The position numbers were made by a program, and so were the translations under genes. Under the pieces are notes generated by a model. The model was given only the letters and a program-made list of their open reading frames with translations. It was not told where the DNA came from and made no database searches. A stretch of 64,000 nucleotides of DNA from Lojkania enalia. Its lineage: Eukaryota > Ascomycota > Dothideomycetes > Pleosporales. The stretch spans positions 66,884 through 130,883 of the forward strand of contig ML986707.1 of the NCBI GenBank assembly GCA_010094045.1, given 5' to 3'. Positions 1 to 10,819 of this stretch are shown here, piece by piece; within the stretch, counting starts at the first letter, position 1, and each line of letters begins with the position of its first letter.

Positions 1-360
1 GGCGCGTCTGGCGGCTGTCCCCAGAGCTGGACGCGTAGGAGGCTTGTTCAAAGTCGACCCAGCCGTGCTCGATCGCACTGTGGAGCTGCCTAGTGGTCTT
101 GACGCGGTTGTGGGAGCTCGCGCCGTGGTCGATGCAGCTGGCCGCTTAGCAGCAGGACCGGTGGTGGAGGTTGCGGCGGGACGCCGCGGGGGAGCATGGT
201 CGAGCTTCGAGGCTGCGGAAGATGCCGAGGAGGCCATTTTGCGTCTGGCAGAGGTGCTTGTCGTAAGAGTCTTGGTGGGAGTTGAAGCTTCTGCGGGCGT
301 GGGCGTCGAGATTTCTGGCGGAGCTTCGGGAGCTTGAGATGCCTGGTCAGGGTCCGCCAT
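1..360 (-). CDS. N-terminus of an S/T/A/P-rich protein (runs off left edge)
   Basis: An open frame starts at ATG 360-358 and continues without a stop for 120 codons to the window edge, so only the N-terminus is visible. It begins MADPDQASQAPEAPPE and then becomes a low-complexity, basic, Ser/Thr/Ala/Pro/Arg-rich tail with repeated short blocks such as STTARAPTTASRPLGSS. No domain, signal peptide or membrane segment is visible. Such disordered starts occur in large fungal coiled-coil and cytoskeleton-associated proteins, but the diagnostic part lies outside the window. I do not assign a function. The start is supported by the long stop-free frame and by G/C-rich third positions, unlike the AT-rich DNA upstream. 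Confidence 0.6.
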   Translation of the reverse strand, partial: MADPDQASQAPEAPPEISTPTPAEASTPTKTLTTSTSARRKMASSASSAASKLDHAPPRRPAATSTTGPAAKRPAASTTARAPTTASRPLGSSTVRSSTAGSTLNKPPTRPALGTAARRA

Positions 361-1805
361 GATTGGCTAATTTTCGGGGCGCGGACGGGACGCGCAATAA
401 TGGAATACTGGCTACGATAATTGCTGTGATGGCTATCAAATGAAGCTGCGCACTGAGATGAGGGAGAGCCGGAGGGCAGCTCGCTTTTGCTCGCAGTCGC
501 AGCTCACATGCTCGCCTGCATGATGTGGGGGATCGCGCCCTGATTCGAGCAAGACAGGGGGCCCAGTCAGTCACAGCTCGCCTACCCACATACACGACGA
601 CGAGCTCGCCAGCGCATCTCCAACCCACATTCCACTCTCCCCGCCCAAGTCCTAGCCATTGAAGAGGGTACACGTTGGGTGTCCTCTTCTCATCCACTGT
701 GCCGAATATGCGCGCATATTTCATCCCGCAGCCCCCCCTTTCGTACCTTCACTCTCGACCCGTAGTCTCTCCTTTGAAGGTACGACTCAGACAGCGACTC
801 AGACTCCCTCCGCGACCTTCCCCTTCGAAGAAATACCTGCAGCTATCACCCGCTATATGCAACATGTGCCTGTTATGTGCTGAAGCCAAGCCTGCCGGTC
901 TGGAAAGGCCCATCGTCCAAATTATTTCCTTGGCTTTGTCCAAGGACATTTTCTTCCGAGTTCGAATTCCTATGTCATGTTTCAAGTCATCTGTCTTGCT
1001 TACACTATCGAGCCATTTTGGAGTCTTGCCTCCCAGAGAATCATGCGTAGAGAACTTTTAACGGGAGAAATAAGCGCGAAGATAAATTTATTTAAAGCAA
1101 GCTACTTTCGATAAGAGAGCATCGAGATTTCTATCATTTGCCGCAACGAAAAGAACGACTAATGAGGACCGCCATTGTCCCTCCTGTACGTGTAAATTGT
1201 TTAGTTTCCACGGTTCCTTTTGCTTTCATTGCCTCGTTCTATAAGCGAGATTGGCTTTCACTCAACGTCTTAGTCGCTCTCAAATACTTAAACGCCGCCT
1301 CAATTCCCTCGAACTTCTTGCATCGCACCGACCTTTGCCACTCTAGTCCACTGTGCTCCAAACTTCTATCGTCATACCTTAATTCTTCAGGGATCTGCCC
1401 GAGGAAGCTGCCCTTGAGGTCGCTGATAGCCCTCCCGGTGCAAGAGAAACGCAGGCTCAGAAAGGACGCTTCTTAAAGCTAGATGGACGCACAATTATTC
1501 GTCACGAGAGCTGATGGATCCTTCTACTTCTAAGAAGAAGTGTAATAGGCTATATAAGGGGTTCTTCGAAGTACCAAACACTTCCAACGAATTTCTCCTT
1601 CACGAAGACCTAGCTACGTTAGGTCCACCAATTCCGCAATACCAGAATGGCCCACCTATAGAGTTCGAAAAGCGCAATAGCATGCGATGCCCAATATTTC
1701 GACCGATCGATCGAAAATGGGAATACTAACTACGTCAAGGTGTCCGAGAAAGGCCAAAAAGCTTGGAAGAGTCGGCGAGATACACGCAGCTGATGAGTTG
1801 TGCTT
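361..1805. other. gap: left-gene promoter, then decayed coding-like DNA
   Basis: No intact gene. The first few hundred bases must hold the promoter of the leftward gene. From about 1250 to 1730 the plus strand has coding-looking stretches that switch frame: 1138-1476, then a frame through GRFLKLDGRTIIRHES near 1450-1510, then 1514-1729. No single frame spans them and there is no recognisable domain. I read this as an old, frame-broken gene relic that I cannot name. Confidence 0.35.
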
Positions 1806-2264
1806 TCTGCCAGCGTTTTTCTAAGGACACCGCAAGAGACGCGCGACATGGTGTATGAGTTACTCATCGATGGTGCGGACCGCTTCCTCGTCATCAAATG
1901 TTGCAAATTTCATCTTTAGAGGCAACTAGTTGAAGAATGTAGTTGGTACTAGGAGAATGAAGGAACTGCTTTCTATACCGACAACCCTATCCAGCAACTT
2001 GCGTACGTAGGAAATCAAATGGCGGAAGAATTAATCGAAACGGGGACCTATAGGTTCACCTTGGTCATCAGTGACGTTTCCGTGACGGGGCCTTTTCTTC
2101 AGGACGAGATATGTAGCGGAGTCGCTGCTAAGGATCACGTCACCCATATCCAACAGATAATCTGGCCGTATCAACTCCCTCTCCGCAACGGTCGAACGAT
2201 GCTTTCCGACCATCTCGAGATGTTCTTCGACCTCAAACTCCGTGCCAGGATCAACATATTCTAG
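1806..2264 (+). pseudogene. decayed LPRELRD-family gene (copy A)
   Basis: One plus-strand frame runs from about 1806 to 2264 with two internal TAG stops (near 1917 and 1950) and no frame change. It opens with LRTPQETRDMVYELL, matching the LPRELRD-x-VYxYV block that opens the intact gene at 7936. About 55 codons later it has AEELIETGTYRF, which parallels AETWYRSCHF in that gene, and then a similar spacing to an FLQDE segment. Proline at the second motif position is lost or shifted. Stops of TAG type in an otherwise open frame fit C-to-T damage of CAG. I infer a RIP-degraded paralogue. The start codon and N-terminus are not recognisable. Confidence 0.5.
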
Positions 2265-2312
2265 TATACAGGCAACTATGGCTGCCGCCTATTCTGTCGG
2301 GGAGTAACATCC

Positions 2313-2331
2313 TTTTTTTTTTTTTTTTTTT
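2313..2331. repeat. poly-T tract (19 T)
   Basis: An uninterrupted run of 19 T follows relic copy A. It could be the poly-A tail of a retroposed or LINE-like insertion on the minus strand, or simple slippage. No target-site duplication is obvious. Confidence 0.8.
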
Positions 2332-2914
2332 AATTGCTCCAGGGTCTGAAGAAGCGTGGGCGTGAGTTTTACGGAGTCAAGTTTAGCTACTAGACTAATT
2401 TACTCTCTAAAAGCATCCGGAGAATAGAGAGTCTATCCGAGAGTAAAGCCTATCTCCCCGCAGCTGCTTTTAACATAGAAGCCGCACATTCATTTCTAGA
2501 TCCATCGCCGATAGCTAGTCCTCGCTGACACGGTCGAACATAAGGGCCGATAGTCTGAAGGTAGCCTCAAGACATTCTTAGAATTATATGTGACACGGAC
2601 CCCACCCAAGCCCAGTCCTCTAAACCCATATCATGGATGTTGGGACTTCATTGAAGTCGATGTTGAATGTGTAGTTGTCGACGCATCAAGAGTCATAAAA
2701 CCAATATTAACATGAAGACATTACTTGCTAGCATCGAACGATATGGCACGAAGTATCTTTCCAACGTGGTGCGTCTGGAGGCAGGCACCGCTGCTTGTAT
2801 TCCAGAATAATACAACGGTTGATCTTCTTCTATTGGTGTTCCACTCCCCTCAAGATGGAAAGAAAGGTAAGGATATTCACTCCATACTAGAATTCAGCTC
2901 GATATTTCTTTCAA
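2332..2914. other. gap: no gene recognised
   Basis: AT-rich sequence with short open frames only. It would contain the 3' untranslated region of the minus-strand HET gene near its right end. I see no tRNA, repeat array or domain. Confidence 0.5.
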
Positions 2915-4700
2915 TTATACAATTGTCACTTCTTCCCAAGCTTCGTTCTTTAATAATCTCATGTATTCTGCCCTGCCATAACCATGGATGTCAAGAGTTG
3001 TTGTCATGATTCGTACTCCATCATTCACTTGTTTTACGGTAATTGGGACATTGCAACCTGGGATAATATGAACATAGCCACCTGGACGGACGACCTCTTC
3101 CGTTCTGCAAATGCAGATATAACCTTTGGAGGTCGTGAGCAACCGTTTATGGGGACCTAAATACAGGTGCAAAGCTGTCAGAAGCTCCTTTTGTTGCGCA
3201 TCCGCTGGCTCTCCTCTACTTTCCATGAATTTGTTGTACCGCGACGCATAGTCGGCTCGCAACGTTTTGTCACGGCCCAGCATATACCCTAACATTTCCG
3301 AAAAAGCGTTTTGTATTTCATCGCCACTAGCGTATCTCGAACGCAGATCTTTCGATTCCTTCAGGTGTGCTTCAACGCCACGGTAATGCTGGCGAAAGGC
3401 ACGCAGGTCTGCCGGGTCTCCTGGGCTTGGTAGAGGTAGAACCGATTTGATTCGGTCCAACGTGAGCAACCGTGCCTGAAGCTTCCTCCCACATTCCGAG
3501 AACCTAGTATTCACATGATCTTTTATGAGAACAAGGTCGTCATGCGAAGGTGTTTTCATAACGTATCTATCCCACGCTGGAACCCAAGATGGAAGCTCCG
3601 GGTGATTTTGACTATCTGCAGCTCGAAGAATGGCCAAATGTCCGCTGGCGGATATCAAGTACCTGGCAAGATCAATATAAAAATCAGTCAAAGGCTTCTT
3701 GTAATCCGGCGTCATTTCCACAACATTGCCAACGTCCCCGATCATGCCGATCAGCCCGTACAACCTGTCATGTTCATTCGAGCAACGGAAATGCCGACTT
3801 GTGCGGAGTAGACATATAGTAGCTCTGTCAGATAGAGCCATTCTCTTCTGAAATTGGTGATCGTTAAAAGTATTGCGAAGTATACGAAGAGTAGTCATTC
3901 GGGTCAAAGTATATGCTTCGAGATATCTAGGTCCAGATTCCTTCCACAGACGAAATAGATAGACAGGAGTATCCACCAGGTCCCATAGATTAACGGATAC
4001 GTTCCCGCAGTATGCAATAACAGGATTGAGGGAGTATAACCTCTTGCAGAACCCAGAGGCGCTGAAACCAAGGCCGGCGATAGATGTCCATCAACACTTC
4101 CAAAACCAAGTTTGATACATGGAGACTAGGTAGTAACGGAAGTTCCGCTAGATTCAGACCATAGCTTGATAGTTTGGCCACATATTTGAATGCTGCAGAA
4201 ACAGACTTTTCGCAGAGCTTCGTCGAGTCCTGAAACATAGGCTCTGTATAATCACCCAGCCAGACAAGGACAGAAATGGCGCTCGAGTAAACCTTTCCCA
4301 TGATTGGTACCTGCTGGTTCCGCTCTTCGATATTATTTTGGTCGATGCAAACCGCATCAATCCATAACCGTCGTGGCTTAGTTTCGAAGCGAAGTTGCTT
4401 AAGAGCGCAGTACAGAGTATGCGTAACCGGAAAGTCATGGAATTCTCCATTCTTACTTGCTGATTCAGGAAAGTCCAACATTTGTTTTCCCAGTTTGATT
4501 GAATGTGTGAATCTTGGCTCTCCCCAGGCGTATGACAAAGCTTCAAAATCCACATCATTGTACGAGCCTATATTAAGGTAAGACAAATGGCAATATATTT
4601 CGCGTTCGAATGTTCCAGGCAAAACGATAAGGATCCGGATCGTACACTTGGGATTCGGATATGGTAAGGGTCCGTATAAAAAGGCTTGTGATACATCCAT
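2915..4700 (-). pseudogene. HET-domain (heterokaryon incompatibility) protein, single-base frameshift
   Basis: HET-domain proteins trigger regulated cell death after fusion of incompatible hyphae. The start at 4700 (MDVSQAFLYG) is chosen because the usual short lead into the HET domain follows. Visible HET blocks are DFEALSYAWG (about residues 51-60), RLWIDAVCIDQNN (about 111-123), VLVWLGDYTE and RPWFQRLWVLQEV. Just after VILPQS the frame breaks at 4022-4024: the first frame reads CYCILRERIR and stops at 3990, while the next frame continues without a gap as VIAYCGNVSVNLWDL and runs to a stop at 2915. The C-terminal part keeps the family's features (LYGLIGM, SWVPAWD, TTSKGYICI and a GCNVP segment). 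There are no usable GT-AG sites at the break, so an intron is unlikely. One extra base explains everything. It could be a real null allele, a programmed frameshift or an assembly error. Confidence 0.85.
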
Positions 4701-4832
4701 GACAGAAGGGAAGGTCTTGCGCAAAATTACAATTTCCACGGATCCCAAGCAAATGTAGGGAGGCGTTGTAGTGGAATGTTGAAAGACTACGCTCGTACCT
4801 GTCGAGACGTCTAGTCGTATAAGAAAAGCCAC

Positions 4833-6175
4833 AACAGACCCGTGATAGTTCCGAGGGGAAAAGCGTCCCTTGAATTCATAAATAGATGAACTACTGACCC
4901 TCCTAATATTGAGAGCCCAAAAGACGCGGCGCGGTGTTATAATTCATTGGATGCAGATAAGAACTGCCAACCTAAGACTCTAACAAGCGGTGTGAAGACT
5001 ATCAAGTGGCTGCAGAGACAACGTGGGGTAATTGATTCCTTTTGTCCAATCCGAGTAACAAGAAATGGGCATGTAACAAGATCGTGAGCTCATACGAAGC
5101 ACTGGGAAAATTGGATTCGAAGGGAGGATTAATTACTTAGTCTTGCCTCAAGCGCCTTTACAAAAGATCGTCAATACCCGCCCGATATTCTTCTTTAAGT
5201 GGCTATACACGCTTTAGGACGAAAAAGAAAGACCAGAAAAAGAAACCCATAGGGCGGATAAACCCGAGCAAAGAGTGCCAAGACGCTATTTAGTTAGCCC
5301 GTATTCTGTCTTATCCAAGCATTTACTCGCCCGTGCCATTAATCACGCTCTCAAAGGTGACCTCGCTATCCAGTCATGTGTACGATATTATGGTGGCGTA
5401 AGGAGGAACCGAATTTTGGCCAACTAAGTCCTTAGTGAGGGCAAATTTGCTAGCCTCACTGCGGAGTATATGACGCATGGCTGAGGCTGAGGCCTAAAAA
5501 CTACTTTGGATTTGTGCAGGAGGTATGTAATAGTCTATTGAAACAATCAAAGTATTAATTAGACTACGGTTTTAAAGTATGCGATGAGAATTCATTATTC
5601 ACCTGAGGATAATAAAGCCGAGGCATGAATGAGTAGTACATATTGGCAATTCTTAAACATTGTTCCTGTTCCTGGTCGCTATTGGAACCTCCATAATCGT
5701 GGAAGTAAAGGAATGTACACGTGACACTCTGAGATATTTTAATGCCAAGCCGGACAAACCCGTATCACAGTCATTTACAACCTTCAGCGCCGGCTCTTTT
5801 GAGAACCTTACTCTCACTTTAGGTCCTTCAATTTCCTTAGAGCCTACCCACCTATCGCAATGGTAGAGATGGAGCGCGCAATATTACTCCTATCAGGTTC
5901 TGATTCGGCGCCTTGCCGAGATACGGAGGATTTTAATAGGCAATATCACTTGCAAGGAAGCTCGATGCGCATAAGAACAATAGATGGTAACAAAACTCAA
6001 TAGCTTCGAGCGCGAGAGCTAGACGATCCGCAAAGAAATTCAAGGCATTACTCTACAGCAGTATATTCTGCATAACAATCAAAGACGTCGTAACGAACGC
6101 CTTTGTCGGCTCAAGCACCAATAAAAAAGGCTCTTATCGAAGCTTATTATCATACCCTATCATTAAATTTGTTCT
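4833..6175. other. gap: AT-rich, TA-rich, no gene recognised
   Basis: Both strands are dense in stops and in TpA steps. The only plus-strand open frame of note, 5660-5866, shows no domain. The sequence looks like mutated, formerly repetitive DNA. The HET gene's promoter should lie at 4701-5000. Confidence 0.45.
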
Positions 6176-7277
6176 CAATTACTTCGTGAGCTCTGTGACA
6201 AGATCTACGAATACATCTACAGCAGCCAGGCTGTCGAAGTCTTCAGTAATAGGAACTAGGAAATTCCCACTTGATAGCCACCGCTTTTGGGATACCGGAG
6301 TTCTGGAAGCCCTCAAAACTGGACTGTCCTAGACTTGGTACCGAACTTGTCTATTCCATTTCCGTAATCGCCATCATAGCATCGGAGATTTTTATGAATA
6401 AATAAATGTAGAGCCTTGACCTATCTCCTCACGACCTAATGATAAATTCTATCTAGGAATCGAATACCGCGATATAGAGGAGCTTTCCGGGGTCAAAAAC
6501 GAATCTAAAGTAGAGAAGCTCTTTAAAGACTTTGGAAACCTTTCGGAGACAAGATCCGTAGTAGAGAGGACTATCTATATCGACACGTGGAAATTGTGGT
6601 ATTCAATTGATCATCTGGACGAAACGTGGTCATCAATAGTCTAAATTGATCACTTCATCAAAATTCTCGAATTAATATTTCCGATTTCGCTGAAGCTAAA
6701 GGCAAACGGTAATCTCATAACGCTTGTAATGGACTTCGTATTCTGAGTGTCCTTCCATTCGCATCAAATTAAGGTTAAATGGCCTAATCCCAAGATATGC
6801 TTTACGCCTAGCCCCCTAGATTTCACACCTTCCGGAATCATTCGAGACGTGCGTTAGCGCCTTTCAATATCTTCATACAACGGCTTACGATATATCGGTA
6901 ATTTTGGGAGCATCGTAAGCGTGCATGTAGGCTAGAGTGAGTCTATAAAACCCAGCATTATCGCTACAGAACTCGTGGAGTGGAGGAAGCTAGGAGAAGG
7001 GTGGAAGCAAGACATTATCTCCATAGTTCCCATCTTTTCTATGCACAGTCAGATCGCAGCATTAAGTTTACCTTTCCCTGATGAGAGAAACTGGGCATAT
7101 GAGTTATGGGGTAAGATGATGATGTCAACCATCTTCGATGGACTCGAAATCATGTTAGGGCTTTGGGTTCGATGTTATGATTTCCCCAGTATTACGTCGA
7201 GTTTTATAAGCCAACTATCAACTAAGAGCTCTAAATGCCAATATATTATGCATCACTGGAATACTACCCTCTATTAA
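6176..7277 (+). pseudogene. decayed LPRELRD-family gene (copy B), upstream of intact paralogue
   Basis: At 6176 one frame reads SQLLRELCDKIYEYIY, the family motif with Pro-to-Leu and Arg-to-Cys changes, both explained by C-to-T. After about 25 codons homology moves to another frame (positions divisible by 3), which then stays open-like from 6240 to 7277. It contains WYRTCLF..SIGDFYE, parallel to WYRSCHF..HMLERFL in the intact gene at 7936. This 346-codon stretch is broken by only seven stops: 6333, 6399, 6417, 6645, 6747, 6855 and 6930. Several could be former CAA, CAG or CGA codons. It ends with an ORF of 100 codons (6975-7277). I infer a RIP-type pseudogene duplicated in tandem with the intact copy. 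Confidence 0.6.
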
Positions 7278-7935
7278 ATCTTTGCCACTTCTAAGATATG
7301 TTTAATTCACATGTTTTCACATTGCGATGAGAGGTAAAGATCAGCCCTAATTTATCAAACCTCCCGTGTCATGAAGGCTGTGCTCATCTTGGAGTAACAA
7401 AGAGCATGAGGACTATCTCAATAGTTCTTAATGAACCTCTAGTCGGACATAATGGTTCCAAAATTAATGTTATTTGCCTGAATGGGCATCTGATACTTAT
7501 ATCTTCATTGCTTCGTGAAACGGTGAAATATTTATGACGAGCTGACTTGACATTTCTCCCTTAATAGAGGAAATATCTTTTATTGGACTATATGAATGGA
7601 TAAAGACGAATTACACGCCATTGGCAAGTCGCTTGGTGCTTCTGATGTTACATTCGTGGGGATCTAGAGTTTCGGACCTAGGCTGCCCCCAATGGTACGG
7701 CCATCTCAAGTCATCGACGTCGTCCTTTAATTGAAATTTTATACGCTGTAAGGGTCTATAAATCTATACTTGTAGATGGTTTGCATTGCCACCATGGATA
7801 AGCAAAATCTAACGTGAAGCAAGGAGTCACGAGTTACATTCAAAAGGGTAGTTTAAGCGAGGCCCGCCGCATCTGCCTAGCCCTTAACGACTCGGTTCAC
7901 CTTCTGACCCCGCTCCCAAACAATCCACACTCAGT
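7278..7935. other. gap: promoter region of the 7936 gene
   Basis: No gene seen. AT-rich up to about 7850, then a C-rich stretch immediately before the ATG at 7936, as is common for fungal 5' leaders. Confidence 0.4.
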
Positions 7936-8811
7936 ATGGAGTGCATAATACCCCGTCTTGTCTCTTCAAAGTTCTCTCAAAGGGTTGAAGAGGAGAAAAT
8001 TTACCGTCGCCTCTGCCGAAAGGTCTACTCAACCCTACCCCGTGAGCTGAGGGACATAGTATACAGCTACGTTCTTTTAGAAGACATTAATCGCGTCGTT
8101 GAGGTATCCGCCATCCGACCAACGCCTACTCAAATTATAGAGTGTTTTGACGATTTCGAAGAGCCGGAGGCCCAATTTTGGGACGAGCGCCGCCTTGGGA
8201 AGGGAATGAAGCGAGAGCTCGCAGAGACATGGTATCGCAGCTGCCATTTCAACATTTGCGGGCCATTTCATATGCTTGAGAGGTTCTTAGTTGAAGATCG
8301 ATGGTCCACCGGATTGATCCCTCAAGAGTTTGTGAGCAACGTACATATTTCGGTCTCGCAGGAAGACAAGGACGTGGAATGCCTACTTAAGCTCTTGGAT
8401 CTCAAACCAAAAGCCAAGATATCCATCTATCTCTATAGGAAAGGCTGGATGACAAGAACCAAAGTCCTTTCCGCGTCTGATTTCTTTCTCCAGCTGCTTA
8501 AACAGATATTTCCGGTCTTGCATCAACTCCGGGTCGAGAAGCGCCCGTTTACACTTATTCTTGACCCCCCTAAAAGGACTACGCGGAAGTCCTTCGCCTC
8601 CGGTGCTCATAGGACGACGATCATAAGAAATAAGGACTGCTATCATATACCTACGGCCGAATGTATGGACTTCACGCCCAAGGGTATACTTACTGCGGTA
8701 AGCTTATCTTACTTTCAAAGTCGTGATTTCGATGCCTAATTAATGGGCTAGTACGAGGAACAATGCGTTGAACAAACGCAACCAAACGGCACGCATGTAG
8801 GTAGATTGTAA
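7936..8811 (+). CDS. LPRELRD-family protein (F-box-like/2EXR-like), intact copy
   Basis: The protein is about 270 residues. Near residue 35 it has LPRELRDIVYSYVLLED, the helix pair found at the start of a large, poorly characterised fungal family often labelled F-box-like or 2EXR. Downstream blocks are AETWYRSCHFNI and a second half with predicted alpha/beta character and no catalytic motif. Unspliced, the frame ends at 8739 (267 aa). A good intron (GTAAGC at 8698, CTAAT, AG at 8751, 54 nt) would instead give a 20-codon last exon ending at 8811 (273 aa), and I prefer that model. Two decayed relatives lie upstream (1806, 6176), another at 17757-18382, and a second intact member at 38937-39905. 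Function unknown. Confidence 0.7.
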
Positions 8812-9572
8812 GCTGTTGCCTGATGGACTTCGGATCGCAAAGATAATCAATTGGAGGACGGAAAGGAGCTTCAGTGATACGAGAAAGCGATTAAAATTTG
8901 AAATGAGATTCGCTCCGCTTGATATGCAGGCCACCTGCTTCATAGCAAGCTGATGGTCTAGGGACTGATGGAGAGTTCAATCCTATACGAACCAATCCCC
9001 AGTTAATTCCGCTCTTATCCCCGACCGCCGCAGAGGAGAACAATTGATCTATATTAATTCTAAAACCCTCGCTAGATTCCCTCTTTTACCACTCTCGTGC
9101 GTGATATCTGGTTTTAACTCCGTCTAAGCGAATCATTGGTGTGGTAGAAAGAAGAGCCGAGCTGACAAATAGTCACTGAGACGAGGAATATACGAAGGAC
9201 GGTTTAGCGCAAAAGCCATCGGCGGTTCATCAACCCCGACGCGGACCTCCGAACGGTTTCCTTGAGAACAGTCGAATCCCAAAAATGGATACGGGAGGGA
9301 GGGGGTTACTGTCTGCCCGAATCTGCGGGGATATGAGTAATTACGTGTGACAGTGTTGTACAAGTTTCTCTCCGCCCGAATGTTAAGTCCGTTTAAGCCT
9401 TTTTGCATTGCATTGAGCGTGCCTACCAGGTGATATTTAAACCTCATAGTTTCCTCGAGCCTGCTCCGTCCTGCATTCCAATGCGAACTCAATTCTCCAT
9501 AATCTTTTGAATATTACTGAAGCACCGAGTACCTCCACGTCTTAGCTTAACATATTCCAGAATAATTTGATC
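8812..9572. other. gap: no gene; promoter of NmrA-like gene at right end
   Basis: Small open frames on the minus strand (8740-8943, 9133-9492) have no motif and overlap non-coding-looking sequence. The last 100 bases lead into the ATG at 9573. Confidence 0.4.
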
Positions 9573-10577
9573 ATGGCTACTCCTCCCATCACGAAGGTCG
9601 CCATCACTGGTGTACGTTCCGTTCAGCCTTCCCCACCTCTTCTAAATATTAAGATTGCCTAGGTCAGCGGCCGTGTAGGCTCGCACTATGCCAATTCTCT
9701 TCTCGAAACCGGCAAGCATACCGTAACTGCCATCACGCACGCGGGCAGCAAAGGCACCCTCCCCGCGGGCGTCCAAGTCGCCAAAGTCGATTACGATGAC
9801 GAGTCCTCGCTCGTAGCCGCCCTAACCGGCCAACAAGTTCTCATCATCACCCTCTCCGTCTTCGTGCCGCCGGAAACGCACGACAAGCTCGTCAAGGCCG
9901 CCGTGAAAGCCGGCGTCTCCTACATCGTGCCCAACACGCACGGCGGCGACATCAATAACGACCGGCTCGCAGCCGACAGCCCCTACATGCGCGCCGCTCA
10001 GAATTACTGCAAGCAGGTCGAGGAGCTGGGCTCCTCGTATATCGCAGTTTCCTGCGGCTTCTGGTACGAGTGGAGTCTAGCGCTGCCGGAGCAGTGGTTC
10101 GGCTTCACGATTAAGGACCGCAAAGTGACCTTCTTCGATGACGGCAACACTAAGATCTCGACCTCAACCTGGATCCAGTGCGGGCGCGCCATGGCCGCGC
10201 TGCTGTCTTTGCCCGAGAGCGGCGCCACCCCTTGCTTACAGGACTGGAAGAACAAGACCTTGTACTTCTCAAGCTTCGAGGTCAGCCAGAGGGATATGCT
10301 AGATTCGCTGCATAGAGTGCTTGGCACGACGGATAAGGATTGGGAGATTACTTATGAGCCGACAGAGAAGCGGTTCAAGGAAGGGAACGAGGAGTTGGCC
10401 AAGGGCATATTTACGGGAAGGGCCAAGAGTATGTACTCGCGTAGCTTCTACCCGAATGGGGATGGCAACTTTGAGAGCAAGACTGTGAATAAGTTATTTG
10501 CGTTGCCAAAGGAGGATTTGGATGAGGCGACGAAGAGGACGGTGGAAATGGTAGAGAGTGGATGGAAGCCATTCTAA
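9573..10577 (+). CDS. NmrA-like NAD(P)-binding reductase
   Basis: Exons are 9573-9611 and 9663-10577, with a 51-nt intron (GTACGT..CCTAG), giving 317 residues. Splicing rebuilds the Rossmann start KVAITG-VSGRVGSHYAN, the G-rich dinucleotide loop of NmrA-like/isoflavone-reductase-like atypical short-chain dehydrogenases. A second-strand block, DYDDESSLVAALTGQQVLIIT, and the YIVPNTHGGD region follow. These enzymes reduce small aromatic substrates or act as NADP(H) redox sensors; the substrate here cannot be told. There is no signal peptide, so it is probably cytosolic. It converges on the AIFM2-like gene, with 242 bases between their stop codons. Confidence 0.85.
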
Positions 10578-10819
10578 AAGGATATTGGGGGAGGATTGGT
10601 CCACCTCTGAAAAACGGTGGAAGAAGCAATATAATGAGAAAAGAATCTGCTTGTATTGTGTAATACTTAGGGTATTGTCTGATACTGCTCATATGAGCCA
10701 AAGAAACCTTCAACCGTTACTCTCGCGCCATATAGATACCTGACGGTATGACCCAAAGGTGGAATCGCTGATCGATGTTATGAAATAGAATATAATGCCC
10801 GTGCCCACCATAAGGCAGC

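Noticed and set aside
347..724. 125-codon minus-strand ORF just upstream of the left-edge gene
   Set aside because: It lies in the leader and promoter of the 1-360 gene, has no motif and no splice link to it.
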